Part shown: piece by piece, positions 6,953 through 14,303 of the stretch
Layout of the letters: every line of letters begins with the position of its first letter
How positions within the stretch are numbered: the stretch's first letter is position 1
Origin: a virus
Direction: 5' to 3' (one strand)
Virus record (IMG/VR): IMGVR_UViG_3300008120_000718
Coordinates: 1 to 27,645 of that record
DNA: 27,645 nucleotides
Made by a program: the position numbers and the translations under genes
The notes under the pieces: generated by a model
Databases searched by the model: none
Told to the model about the DNA's origin: nothing
What the model saw: only the letters and a program-made list of their open reading frames with translations

Positions 6953-7468
6953 ATGGCTAGACCAAGAGAAGCATCTAAGGGTGCATTAATACTAACCAAT
7001 TCTTCATCACATTCTTCAACTTCTGCAATAAATATAGATAATTGTTTTAATACAAACTATAATAATTATAAAATATCATTTAACATAGTTCCAGGAACTT
7101 CTGATGCATTAATTTATGTTAGGCTAAGAACTGGTGGAACTACAAACACTTCTTCTAACTATAATCAATATAGAGTAAACTACTCTGGATCAGTCACTGT
7201 TTCTAGAGGACAAACAACTTTTTGGAATTTATATGATACTAGAGGTGTTGACAATTTTTCACCACTTACTATAGAGTTACAAAATCCATTCAACACACTA
7301 TATACAAGTGGTTATTATGAAAACGTATATGCTCCAGAAGTTTCTACGCTATCTGGTAATCATGCAATATTAGGTACATCTGTAACAACATCATATGATG
7401 GAATTAGTTTGTATGCGTCTACTGGAAATATTAGTGGAACAGTTCAAGTCTATGGATATAGGAAATAA
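6953..7468 (+). CDS. Short receptor-binding-type tail protein, M-x-R-x-R leader and VYGY tip
   Basis: 171 residues. The leader is MARPREASKG, a variant of the M-x-R-x-R-[DE] start shared by six genes here. There is almost no stalk; the tip domain begins at once: 'SAINIDNCFNTNYNNYKISF' (around 23-42), 'YVRLRTGG' and the close 'SYDGISLYASTGNISGTVQVYGYRK'. The N-C-F-x-x-x-Y-x-N-Y opening and SYDG...GYR ending define the domain also found at the end of the 889-residue fibre. The start is preceded by GGAGGG-TATAAAAT, which could be a ribosome binding site with long spacing or a -10 box. Likely an attachable adhesin tip (inference). Confidence 0.66.
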   Translation: MARPREASKGALILTNSSSHSSTSAINIDNCFNTNYNNYKISFNIVPGTSDALIYVRLRTGGTTNTSSNYNQYRVNYSGSVTVSRGQTTFWNLYDTRGVDNFSPLTIELQNPFNTLYTSGYYENVYAPEVSTLSGNHAILGTSVTTSYDGISLYASTGNISGTVQVYGYRK

Positions 7469-7482
7469 GGGGGTATATATAA

Positions 7483-8094
7483 ATGGGTAGAGCAAGAGAT
7501 CTAGCAAACATATTATCTAGTAGTGGTAGTGTTGCTTTGGATAGTGAGATGGGACTTTCTTTAATTACCCCGACTTCTATTGCTGTTACAAGTGGTAGTG
7601 GATCAATTAGTGCAACTGGTGCTGTATCCTTTACAAGTGCTTCTGCAGTAAGTTTAAATGGTTGTTTTAGTTTAAATTACGATAATTATTTAATTACACT
7701 ATCCGATACTGGTTCAACAACAACACAAAGTTTAAATTTAAGAGTTAGAGCCAATGGAATAGACAATACTTCTACTAATTATTATGGAAAGCAATATGGT
7801 GGAAATAGTGACCAAGCAAATATTACCACAAATGATATTGTTGGAACAAGTCTTCCAATAGGAATTGCAAAAAGTGGTGAGGCTAACAGTTGTGATATTA
7901 GTATTAGAAATCCTTTTAGTTCTTCTTTAAGGACTCACATATATGCTGGTTGTAGTTTTAGTGATGGCACCAATGGAAGAGTTTATACATATGGATGTTC
8001 ACTTTCAGTTACAACTTCTTATGACGGAATAACAATATTTCCAGCATCGGGAACAATTACAGGATCAATTCGTGTTTATGGATATAGAAATTAA
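7483..8094 (+). CDS. Short receptor-binding-type tail protein, MGRARD leader and VYGY tip
   Basis: 203 residues. Leader MGRARDLANILSSSG, a short linker ('DSEMGLSLITPTSIAVTSGSG' type, quoted only in part: TPTSIAVTSGSGSIS), then the tip domain: 'AVSLNGCFSLNYDNYLITL', 'LNLRVRANGIDN', Cys-containing middle, and 'SYDGITIFPASGTITGSIRV' before the YGYRN end. The linker SGSGSISATGAVSFTSASA is shared almost word for word with the genes at 8384 and 10301, so only the tip's middle varies strongly. GGGGGTATATA stands between the previous stop and this ATG. Probable adhesin; receptor unknown. Confidence 0.66.
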   Translation: MGRARDLANILSSSGSVALDSEMGLSLITPTSIAVTSGSGSISATGAVSFTSASAVSLNGCFSLNYDNYLITLSDTGSTTTQSLNLRVRANGIDNTSTNYYGKQYGGNSDQANITTNDIVGTSLPIGIAKSGEANSCDISIRNPFSSSLRTHIYAGCSFSDGTNGRVYTYGCSLSVTTSYDGITIFPASGTITGSIRVYGYRN

Positions 8095-8110
8095 GAAAAG
8101 GAGGTAAATT

Positions 8111-8335
8111 ATGTCAGAAGAAATCAGAGTATCTGAAACTAACGCAGCAACTGGAGAAACAGTTGTTAGAGTGTTAGAAGGTGCTGAACTTGAAGCGTTC
8201 TTGGCTGATCGTGCAGCAATGCAAGCAGAACAAGAAGCAAGAGAAGCAGCAGCCACAGAAAAGGCTGCAGCAAAAGCAGCAATTCTAGAAAGACTCGGGC
8301 TTACAGAAGAAGAACTAGCAACAGTTCTTTCATAA
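8111..8335 (+). CDS. Small Ala/Glu-rich helical tail-accessory protein
   Basis: 74 residues, with an excellent ribosome binding site (AAAAGGAGG). The N-terminal third is beta-like ('IRVSETNAATGETVVRVLEG'), then 'AELEAFLADRAAM' and an Ala/Glu-rich helix, closing with 'AAILERLGLTEEELATVLS'. Small proteins with an 'E....TG.T.V..L...E' start and an 'AKAAxLxRLGxTxxE' end are frequent beside tail-fibre genes of aquatic phages. A fibre chaperone or capping role is a guess from position only. It sits between two VYGY-type adhesin genes. Confidence 0.62.
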   Translation: MSEEIRVSETNAATGETVVRVLEGAELEAFLADRAAMQAEQEAREAAATEKAAAKAAILERLGLTEEELATVLS

Positions 8336-8383
8336 TTTGCCAGGGTATAAATAGAATCTAAGTTATAATTAAAGGAGATTATT

Positions 8384-9028
8384 ATGGGTAGAACTAGAGA
8401 TGTAAGTAAGATTTTAACTTCGAATACCTCGATTTTGACGCTTGCGTCTGCTAGTGCTACCTATGCTACTAAAGCAAGTTCAGGACTAGTATTGTTATCT
8501 CCGCAATCAGTTTCTACTAGCGGAGGAACATCATCAATTGGATCTGGTGGAACAGTATCTTTTACAAGTGCTTCTGCAATATCTTTAACAAATGTTTTTA
8601 ATTCAAATTATAATCATTATAGATTGGTTTTAAATAATATTATTGGAACTGCTGGAGCAAATATAAATATGAGAATGAGAAATTCAGGTGGGGATATTTT
8701 AACAAGCACATATTATCGTCAATATATTTCAGCAAATTCAACATCTGTTGCTGGAGCAAGGCCGTCAGTAGGAACTTTTTGGACAGAGGTAGGATATATA
8801 TATAATGGATATATAGAGGCTGGATCAATAATTGAAATAATGAATAATAATTTAGGAAGTTATACTAGCGTATATTCTACAACTACTAGAAATATAGGAA
8901 CAAATATTGAGTGGATTGCAAATTCATTTGGGCTAGCAGATACAAATGGTCCATTTACTGGGCTTACATTATTAATAAGTTCTGGAACTGCAACTGGAAG
9001 TTTAAGCGTATATGGATATAATAAATAA
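8384..9028 (+). CDS. Short receptor-binding-type tail protein, MGRTRD leader and VYGY tip
   Basis: 214 residues. Leader MGRTRDVSKILTSNTSIL, then 'LASASATYATKASSG' (the SASAxY linker used across the array), 'SIGSGGTVSFTSASAISLTN', and the tip domain 'VFNSNYNHYRLVL', 'INMRMRNSGG', ending GSLSVYGYNK. The Cys of the NCF opening is replaced by Val-Phe and the SYDG motif is altered to 'FTGLTLL', so this is the most diverged of the five tips. AAAGGAG (8371-8377) gives a good ribosome binding site; a TATAAT at 8364-8369 is present, but transcription from it would cut into that site. Confidence 0.66.
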   Translation: MGRTRDVSKILTSNTSILTLASASATYATKASSGLVLLSPQSVSTSGGTSSIGSGGTVSFTSASAISLTNVFNSNYNHYRLVLNNIIGTAGANINMRMRNSGGDILTSTYYRQYISANSTSVAGARPSVGTFWTEVGYIYNGYIEAGSIIEIMNNNLGSYTSVYSTTTRNIGTNIEWIANSFGLADTNGPFTGLTLLISSGTATGSLSVYGYNK

Positions 9029-9046
9029 AGAGGGTATGATTATAAT

Positions 9047-10012
9047 ATGACTAGAGCAAGAGATGTGAGTAGATTAGTTACTACCCCGACTTCTGCGTAT
9101 GATGAATTTGAAGAAGTTTTTGTAGGATCCGCTTCTCCTACTAATAAAAAAATATGGATAAATACTTCTACAGCATCTGCACCTACAATAAATGCAATAG
9201 TAAATTCTACATGGTTTGGTTCAAGTATATATAATATTAATTCTTTGTTGGTAGACTTTCTTGTTATTGCTGGTGGTGGAGGTGGTGGAACTACTCAAGC
9301 AGGAGGTAATCAAAGTTCAGGTGGTGGAGGTGCTGGTGGATATAGAACTTCTACTGGAGTTTCTGGTGGTAATTCTTCTGCAGAAAATCAAGTTGCTTTA
9401 ACTTTAGGTCAAAATTTTACAGTTACAGTTGGTGCTGGCGGAACTGGTCTTACATATCCAGTAAGTGGTGGAATAACTGCTGGAAATGGAACAAACTCTA
9501 CATTCTCAAATATAATATCACTTGGTGGTGGTGGTGGGGCAACTGTTGGCACAACTGGTGCTAGCGGAGGATCTGGTGGCGGTGGAGGTGCTGGTGCTTT
9601 TGGTGGAAACGGAAGTGGTGGTCAAGGATTTTCTGGAGGTAGTGGTAACTATAATGCACAAGGTGGCGGAGGCGGTGGTGCTGGAGAGGCTGGAAATACA
9701 GATGGAAATGGACACGGTGGTGATGGTTTATCAAACAGTATAACTGGATCTGCGGTAACAAGAGGTGGTGGAGGTGCTGGATCAAATTCTGGAACTGTTG
9801 GTGATGGAACTGGTGTTAATACTGGTGGAGGTGGTACTGGTAGTTATACAGGAACTGGTGGAAATGGAAATTCTGGTGTAGTTATATTAAGGTATCCATC
9901 ATATGCAACTTTAAATATTGGAGCAGGATTAACATCCTCAACTCAAACAGTAGCAAGTAATAAAGTTACAACTTTTACAGCAGGTTCTGATAGCGTATCG
10001 GTGGTGATATAA
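9047..10012 (+). CDS. Polyglycine-rich tail adhesin, copy 1
   Basis: 321 residues. Leader MTRARDVSRLVTTPTSAYDE, then 'KKIWINTST' and a glycine-rich domain from about residue 75 beginning LLVDFLVIAGGGGGG, with 'GGGGAGGYRTST', 'VTVGAGGTG', many GGxGGxG runs, and closing with 'SGVVILRYPSYATLNIGAGL' and a beta tail. The 'VDxLVIAGGGGGG' entry and alternating Gly runs are those of phage glycine-rich tail domains (Gly_rich type); the polyglycine adhesin gp38 of Salmonella phage S16 shows how such runs pack as polyglycine-II helices and present variable loops. Followed after 2 nt by its small partner at 10015. TATGAT ends 6 nt before the ATG. Confidence 0.74.
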   Translation: MTRARDVSRLVTTPTSAYDEFEEVFVGSASPTNKKIWINTSTASAPTINAIVNSTWFGSSIYNINSLLVDFLVIAGGGGGGTTQAGGNQSSGGGGAGGYRTSTGVSGGNSSAENQVALTLGQNFTVTVGAGGTGLTYPVSGGITAGNGTNSTFSNIISLGGGGGATVGTTGASGGSGGGGGAGAFGGNGSGGQGFSGGSGNYNAQGGGGGGAGEAGNTDGNGHGGDGLSNSITGSAVTRGGGGAGSNSGTVGDGTGVNTGGGGTGSYTGTGGNGNSGVVILRYPSYATLNIGAGLTSSTQTVASNKVTTFTAGSDSVSVVI

Positions 10013-10014
10013 AT

Positions 10015-10299
10015 ATGGCACATTATGCATTTTTAGATGAAAATAACATAGTTACAGAAGTTATTACTGGTAGAAATGAAGATGAAGTAGTAAATAATAT
10101 TAATAATTGGGAAGAATATTATGGCTCTATTAGAAATCAAAGATGTTTAAGAACTTCATACAATGGTAATATTAGAAAGAATTATGCAGGAATAGGTTAT
10201 ACTTATAATGAAGAATTGGATGCTTTTATACCGCCAAAACCAAGTGGCAACTACATTTTAAATGAAAGCACATGTCTTTGGGAAGAGGTAGCAGAATAA
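10015..10299 (+). CDS. Small 'NYAGIGY' partner of a polyglycine adhesin, copy 1
   Basis: 94 residues. MAHYAFLDENNIVTEVI start, then 'NQRCLRTSYNGNIRKNYAGIGYTY' (in part: RTSYNGN.RKNYAGIGY) and 'LDAFIPPKPSGNYILNESTC.WE'. This is a well known but uncharacterised family next to tail-fibre genes of cyanophages and other aquatic phages. Two paralogues here (14303, 20804) also directly follow polyglycine adhesin genes, which suggests an assembly or capping role for that adhesin (inference). Compared with copy 2 it lacks the C-terminal 'DDKRYVWN' extension. Confidence 0.72.
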   Translation: MAHYAFLDENNIVTEVITGRNEDEVVNNINNWEEYYGSIRNQRCLRTSYNGNIRKNYAGIGYTYNEELDAFIPPKPSGNYILNESTCLWEEVAE

Positions 10300-10300
10300 T

Positions 10301-11575
10301 ATGGCATCAGCACAAATATTGACTAGTGGAAAAGCCTTATATGCTTATAATGGTACAGAATGGGTACCTTTAAATACTACTGGAAATTTAGTTAATTCTA
10401 CCCGCTGGCAAAAAGTTGTAGCAGGTGGAGAAACATCTTTATCTGGTAATGATGATAATGGAGAATCTTTAATTTATACCCCTGGATTTGAACAGGTATA
10501 TCTTAATGGTGTTCTATTAGCAAGAGATGCTGACTATACAGCAACCACAGGAACCACTATAACAGGTCTTACAGCCCTAACAGCGGGGTATATAGTAGAA
10601 ATCATAGCCTATAACAATATAAATGTAGGAAATACATATACACAAACACAAATAGATAATAAGATTGCTAATACATTTACTAGATGGGTAGAAACATTAA
10701 GTGCTTCTGCAACTGTATTAAGTGGATTAGATGATAATTCAAATACTCTTTCTTATACCCCTGGCTTAGAGCAGGTATATGTCAATGGAATTTTATTATT
10801 ACCTTCTGAATATACTGCTACAAGCGGATCTAGTGTAGTGCTCTCAGAAGCGGCGGTATCTGGAGATGTAATTCAAATTTATACCTTAAAGAATTTTAGA
10901 GTTCCTAATACTTATACTATTGCACAAACTGATGATCAATTTTTAACTAAGATTAGTGCTAGTAGCACATATTTAACACAGGCTGCTGGAATTACTGCAG
11001 CAACAGCCTCTGCTACATATGCTCCTACGGCTGCTGGTGGGTTAGTTCAAATTATACCAACTTCTATCGCTGCAACTGGTGGCAGTGGTTCAATTTCTTC
11101 AACAGGAGCAGTATCCTTTACAGGTTCAGTTTCATCAATAAGTTTAAATGGTATATTTAATTCTTCTTACGATAGTTATTTAATAATGTATTTTGGTGAT
11201 GGATCTACAACTGCAGCAAATTTACAATTTCGTATGAGAGTTGGTGGAACTGATAATAGTACTGCAGGTTCTTATATATCACAATCTGTTCAGGGAAATA
11301 GCACTACCGTTGCTGGTGTTAGAGAAACTACTACTTATGGAGTTCTTGGGCAAGTTGGTAGTGGAAATCCAAATGCTTTAGATATGAAACTTTTTAAACC
11401 ATTTTTTGCTGAAAAAACTGCAATATTAGCACAGATGCAACAAGCAGAAGATGTATCTCGTGTTCGTAATATGTCAGGTATTCATAATCAAAATACTTCT
11501 TATGACGGAATAACATTTTTTACTAATACTGGAACATTTACAGGAACTATTCGTGTCTACGGATATAGGAATTAA
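10301..11575 (+). CDS. Modular tail fibre with two 92-residue repeats and VYGY tip
   Basis: 424 residues. Starts one base after the previous stop. A short leader with 'GKALYAYNGTEWVPLNTT' (an AYNGxxW motif like other fibre leaders) leads into two TRW modules at residues 34 and 127, which are copies of the repeat in the 889-residue fibre. An Ala/Thr/Ser stalk with 'ASSTYLTQAAG' and 'SATYAPTAAGG' follows, then the conserved linker 'SGSISSTGAVSFTG' and the tip domain (about 270-424) ending GTIRVYGYRN. It is effectively a shorter version of the gene at 4261. Likely receptor-binding. Confidence 0.74.
   Translation: MASAQILTSGKALYAYNGTEWVPLNTTGNLVNSTRWQKVVAGGETSLSGNDDNGESLIYTPGFEQVYLNGVLLARDADYTATTGTTITGLTALTAGYIVEIIAYNNINVGNTYTQTQIDNKIANTFTRWVETLSASATVLSGLDDNSNTLSYTPGLEQVYVNGILLLPSEYTATSGSSVVLSEAAVSGDVIQIYTLKNFRVPNTYTIAQTDDQFLTKISASSTYLTQAAGITAATASATYAPTAAGGLVQIIPTSIAATGGSGSISSTGAVSFTGSVSSISLNGIFNSSYDSYLIMYFGDGSTTAANLQFRMRVGGTDNSTAGSYISQSVQGNSTTVAGVRETTTYGVLGQVGSGNPNALDMKLFKPFFAEKTAILAQMQQAEDVSRVRNMSGIHNQNTSYDGITFFTNTGTFTGTIRVYGYRN
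10400..10950 (+). repeat. Two copies of the 92-residue fibre module
   Basis: TRW codons at 10400 and 10679 (279 nt apart). The units keep YTPG.EQVY.NG.LL and close with YTQTQIDNK and YTIAQTDDQ. The nearest relatives are repeats 3 and 4 of the gene at 4261, with stretches of shared DNA such as GAAGCGGCGGTA. Confidence 0.75.
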
Positions 11576-11592
11576 GGGGGGTATAAATAATC

Positions 11593-12744
11593 ATGGCTAG
11601 ATCAAGAGATATATCAAAGGTTTTATCTTCTAATACTACACTGGCTACTGACGCTGAGGTGGCTTCTACATATCAGACTAAAGCATTGAACCAGTTCCCT
11701 AATAGAAACATTATTATTAATGGTGATATGCAGATTGCACAACGCGGTACTTCTGTTTCATCAGTAACTTCTGGTGGATATTTAACTGCAGATAGATGGA
11801 ACGAAGGCATAACCACTCAAGGTACTTGGACTATATCTGTTGAAAATGATGCACCAACTGGTTCAGGTTTTCGTAAATCATTAAAATGGTTATGCACAAC
11901 AGCCGATGCTTCACCTGCTGCTGGAGATAATTTACAATTCTTTACAACACTTGAAGGTCAAAATCTTCAAACAATTAAAAAAGGTACAGCAGCAGCCGAA
12001 CAATTAACTCTTTCTTTCTGGGTTAAATCAAATGTTACTGGTACTTATGTTGCTGAACTTTATGATAATGATAATACTCGTCAAACATCAAAACAATATA
12101 CAATTTCTGCATCTGGTGTTTGGGAATATAAAACAATTACTTTTGCAGCAGATACTACTGGTGCTTTTGATAATGATAATGCTTTAAGTCTTTATGCTAT
12201 TTTTGGTTTAGGTGCAGGAAGTAACTTTACTTCTGGTACTTTACAAACTTCTTGGGCTAGTGCTACTACTGCTAATCGTTTTGTTGGTCAAGTTAACGTT
12301 GCATCAGCAACTAACAACTATTGGCAAGTAACTGGTATTCAACTTGAAGTTGGTGCTACTGCTACACCATTTGAGTTTAAAACTTTTGCACAAAGTTTAA
12401 TAGAGTGTCAAAGATATTATCAAAAAAGTTATGCCCAAGGAACTAATCCTGGAACTGCATTAGATTACGCTGGATTGGTAATATGGTCTTCAATAACAAC
12501 AGGTGCTTACGGAAGTGCAATACCTATTTATTTAAAAACAACTATGAGAGCAACACCAACTGTAACTATATATAATCCAGAGACAGGTGCTACTGGAAGT
12601 ATTAGAGGACTTAGTGCTGGTACTAATTTTGCTGGAACTGCTGAATATATTGGACAAAATAGTTTTGCAATTTATGCTACAGCAACACAATCTCCTGCTG
12701 GATATTTAATTGGTGCTCATTATGTAGCGGTGATAGAATTATAA
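11593..12744 (+). CDS. Tail fibre with carbohydrate-binding-like jelly-roll domain
   Basis: 383 residues. Leader MARSRDISKVLSSNTTLATD, then 'NRNIIINGDMQIAQRGTS' and 'YLTADRW', 'LTLSFWVKSNVTGTYVAELYD', 'WEYKTITFAADTTGAF.NDN', 'GSNFTSGT', 'NNYWQVTGIQLEVGATATPFEF' and 'LIECQRYYQKSY'. This order (INGDM..AQRGTS, DRW, SFWVKS, ..W..K.IT..GDT, QLEVG..ATPFE, CQRYY) is a very common phage fibre domain of carbohydrate-binding-module type. The last 110 residues are a different beta domain that ends without the VYGY motif. Probably binds a surface glycan. The gene shares its leader with the VYGY-type adhesins. GGGGGGTATAAA precedes the start. Confidence 0.77.
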   Translation: MARSRDISKVLSSNTTLATDAEVASTYQTKALNQFPNRNIIINGDMQIAQRGTSVSSVTSGGYLTADRWNEGITTQGTWTISVENDAPTGSGFRKSLKWLCTTADASPAAGDNLQFFTTLEGQNLQTIKKGTAAAEQLTLSFWVKSNVTGTYVAELYDNDNTRQTSKQYTISASGVWEYKTITFAADTTGAFDNDNALSLYAIFGLGAGSNFTSGTLQTSWASATTANRFVGQVNVASATNNYWQVTGIQLEVGATATPFEFKTFAQSLIECQRYYQKSYAQGTNPGTALDYAGLVIWSSITTGAYGSAIPIYLKTTMRATPTVTIYNPETGATGSIRGLSAGTNFAGTAEYIGQNSFAIYATATQSPAGYLIGAHYVAVIEL

Positions 12745-12745
12745 T

Positions 12746-12904
12746 ATGTATAAAATATTGCTAATAAACAATAGACAAATATTACAAAGAATATCAGACA
12801 GTGCCTCCATTCCTTTTGATGAAGCAAACAATGATTATCAAGAATATCTGCAATGGATTTCAGAGGGTAATGAAGCAGAAGAATATAGTCTAGAGGGTAT
12901 ATAA
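12746..12904 (+). CDS. Small tail-accessory protein with XkdW-like motif (52 aa)
   Basis: ATG one base after the previous stop (TAATATG), so translation is probably coupled. The 52-residue product starts MYKILLINNRQILQRIS, has 'SIPFDEANNDYQEYLQWISE' and ends in an acidic tail. 'IPFDxANxDYQEYLxWxxxGN' is a recognisable motif of short proteins beside phage tail fibres (XkdW-like) that are often fused to fibre-assembly proteins. Role probably in fibre assembly (inference). Easily missed because of its length, but the motif is convincing. Confidence 0.66.
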   Translation: MYKILLINNRQILQRISDSASIPFDEANNDYQEYLQWISEGNEAEEYSLEGI

Positions 12905-12917
12905 AACTAAAAGGAGA

Positions 12918-12923
12918 TATAAT
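12918..12923 (+). promoter_or_regulatory. -10 box of a leaderless promoter inside the array
   Basis: TATAAT with 6 nt to the ATG at 12930. An AGGAG at 12912-12916 is also present, 13 nt from the ATG, too far for a normal ribosome binding site. The gene may be leaderless or use the distant site. Confidence 0.4.
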
Positions 12924-12929
12924 TAATAT

Positions 12930-13025
12930 ATGAGTAAAGCAAGAGAAATGGCAGATCTTATTACTACCGTCCAAGCATTGGACGTAGACAATAATCCAGA
13001 TATATATTTGAATATGGGAGGTTAA
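12930..13025 (+). CDS. Stand-alone fibre leader module (31 aa)
   Basis: 31 residues starting MSKAREMADLITTVQALDVD, then 'NPDIYLNMGG' and a stop. The start is the same M-x-[RK]-x-R-[DE]-x-[AS]-[DKRN] leader that opens the fibres at 6953, 7483, 8384, 9047 and 11593, but no fibre domain follows. The stop codon is one base before the ATG at 13027, and the gene's last codons supply that gene's ribosome binding site (GGGAGG). It may be the remnant of a lost fibre, a free adaptor, or a docking spot for a swapped fibre. Confidence 0.58.
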   Translation: MSKAREMADLITTVQALDVDNNPDIYLNMGG

Positions 13026-13026
13026 A

Positions 13027-13356
13027 ATGGCAAAAAATTATAAAATAATTGCACAGGCTTCGCCTGCTGCTACTACAGATACTACTTTATATACTGTTCC
13101 TAGTGCAACGCAAGTTGCAATATCTAGTGTTACTATATGTAATCGTGCTGCTACTGCTGCAACCTATAGAATAGCAATGAGACCAAATGGTGAAACGTTA
13201 GCAGATAAACATTACATTGCTTTTGGAGCAACTGTTCCTGCAAATGATACCATAGCACTTACTTTGGGACTAACTGCAGATGCAGCAGATGTTATAACAG
13301 TTTACGCTTCTAGTGCTTCTGTAAGTTTTGGAATATTTGGAAGTGAAATTGTTTAA
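13027..13356 (+). CDS. Small beta-rich tail protein ending in FGSEI, copy 1
   Basis: 109 residues, predicted all-beta. 'YKIIAQASPAATTDTTLYTVPSAT' opens, then 'VAISSVTICNRAATAATYRIAM', 'ANDTIALTLGLTADAADVITVYAS' and 'VSFGIFGSEIV'. This is a common uncharacterised family of small phage structural proteins (YTVP, S.(.)V.NR, A.DT..LT.GI, ...S..FG.EI). Two paralogues are at 18760 and 23374. This copy and the one at 18760 sit directly in front of polyglycine adhesin genes, here with a 1-nt overlap. It may be an adaptor between tail and adhesin (inference). Confidence 0.7.
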   Translation: MAKNYKIIAQASPAATTDTTLYTVPSATQVAISSVTICNRAATAATYRIAMRPNGETLADKHYIAFGATVPANDTIALTLGLTADAADVITVYASSASVSFGIFGSEIV

Positions 13357-14303
13357 TGGCTGTTACTAAATTTAGTACTTCTAATATATTTGGTGCACAA
13401 AAATCTAATAGATCTGGTCAAATTATTTCATCAATTAGGTCTAATCCAATTTCTATAAATGTTGATTATCTTGTTATTGCTGGAGGTGGAGGTGGAAACG
13501 CTGGAGGAGGTGGTGCAGGTGGATATAGAACATCTACAGGAACATCTGGTGGTGGCAGTTCCGCTGAAACTATTCTAAATATAACCGAATCTAATCATAC
13601 AATAACAGTTGGATCTGGTGGTACTGGTGGAAACCCTAATGGATCAGCAGCAGGAAATGGTGAAAATTCTGTATTTTCTTCAATTATTTCAATTGGAGGA
13701 GGTCGTGGATTTTATGGTAATGCCGCTGCACCAACTGGTGGATCTGGAGGGGGTAGAGGAAATTTTGATCCCTCTTCTAGGGTACAAGGAACTTCTGGTC
13801 AAGGATACGCTGGTGGAATTGGTAGTGAGTCTCAATATGCTTTTGGAGCAGGTGGTGGTGGGGGTGCTGGAGGACTTGGCGGTAATGGAACTGGTAGTGT
13901 TGGTGGTAGTGGAGGATCTGGAGTTGCTTCAAGTATAAGTGGATCTTCTGTTACTAGAGCGGGTGGAGGTGGAGGTTCAATATTTTATGGAACTGGTGGA
14001 TATGGAACAACTTCAGGTAGTGGTGGTTCTGGAGGAGGCGGTTCTGCTGTAATAGGAGCATCATCAGTAGGTGGTGCTGGAAGTACTAATACTGGTAGTG
14101 GTGGTGGAGGGACTGGTAGTACTGGTGGAAGCCAAGGAGATATGGGAGTTGGTGGTAATGGTGGTTCAGGAATAGTAATAATAAAATTTCCAGATACATT
14201 TACACTTACAGTTGGTGCGGGTTTAACTTCAACAAATTTTACTTCAGGTGGCTTTAAAACTTATACTTTTACATCAGGAACGGGAACGGTGATTTTTTCA
14301 TAA
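13356..14303 (+). CDS. Polyglycine-rich tail adhesin, copy 2
   Basis: 315 residues. Leader MAVTKFSTSNIFGAQKSNRSG, then 'VDYLVIAGGGGGNAGGGGAGG' in part (VDYLVIAGGGGG), 'YRTSTGTSGG', 'HTITVGSGGTGG', 'SVFSSIISIGGG', many Gly-Ser and Gly-Thr runs, and a C-terminal 'SGIVIIKFPDTFTLTVGAGL' followed by a beta tail ending GTVIFS. It matches copy 1 at 9047 at the domain entry and at the tail ('GAGLTS', 'VTTFTAG' / 'KTYTFTSG'); the middle is free to vary. It overlaps both neighbours by one base, so the beta adaptor, adhesin and NYAGIGY partner form one coupled unit. Confidence 0.75.
   Translation: MAVTKFSTSNIFGAQKSNRSGQIISSIRSNPISINVDYLVIAGGGGGNAGGGGAGGYRTSTGTSGGGSSAETILNITESNHTITVGSGGTGGNPNGSAAGNGENSVFSSIISIGGGRGFYGNAAAPTGGSGGGRGNFDPSSRVQGTSGQGYAGGIGSESQYAFGAGGGGGAGGLGGNGTGSVGGSGGSGVASSISGSSVTRAGGGGGSIFYGTGGYGTTSGSGGSGGGGSAVIGASSVGGAGSTNTGSGGGGTGSTGGSQGDMGVGGNGGSGIVIIKFPDTFTLTVGAGLTSTNFTSGGFKTYTFTSGTGTVIFS

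Noticed and set aside
9518-9785. Overlapping reading frames on both strands within the polyglycine gene at 9047
   Set aside because: They are Val/Glu-, Ser/Thr- or His/Leu-rich shadows of GGT/GGA repeats, with no ribosome binding sites.
13609-13938. Plus-strand 109-codon frame inside the polyglycine gene at 13356
   Set aside because: Val/Leu/Glu-rich shadow of Gly codons in another frame; the Gly-rich frame is the real one.
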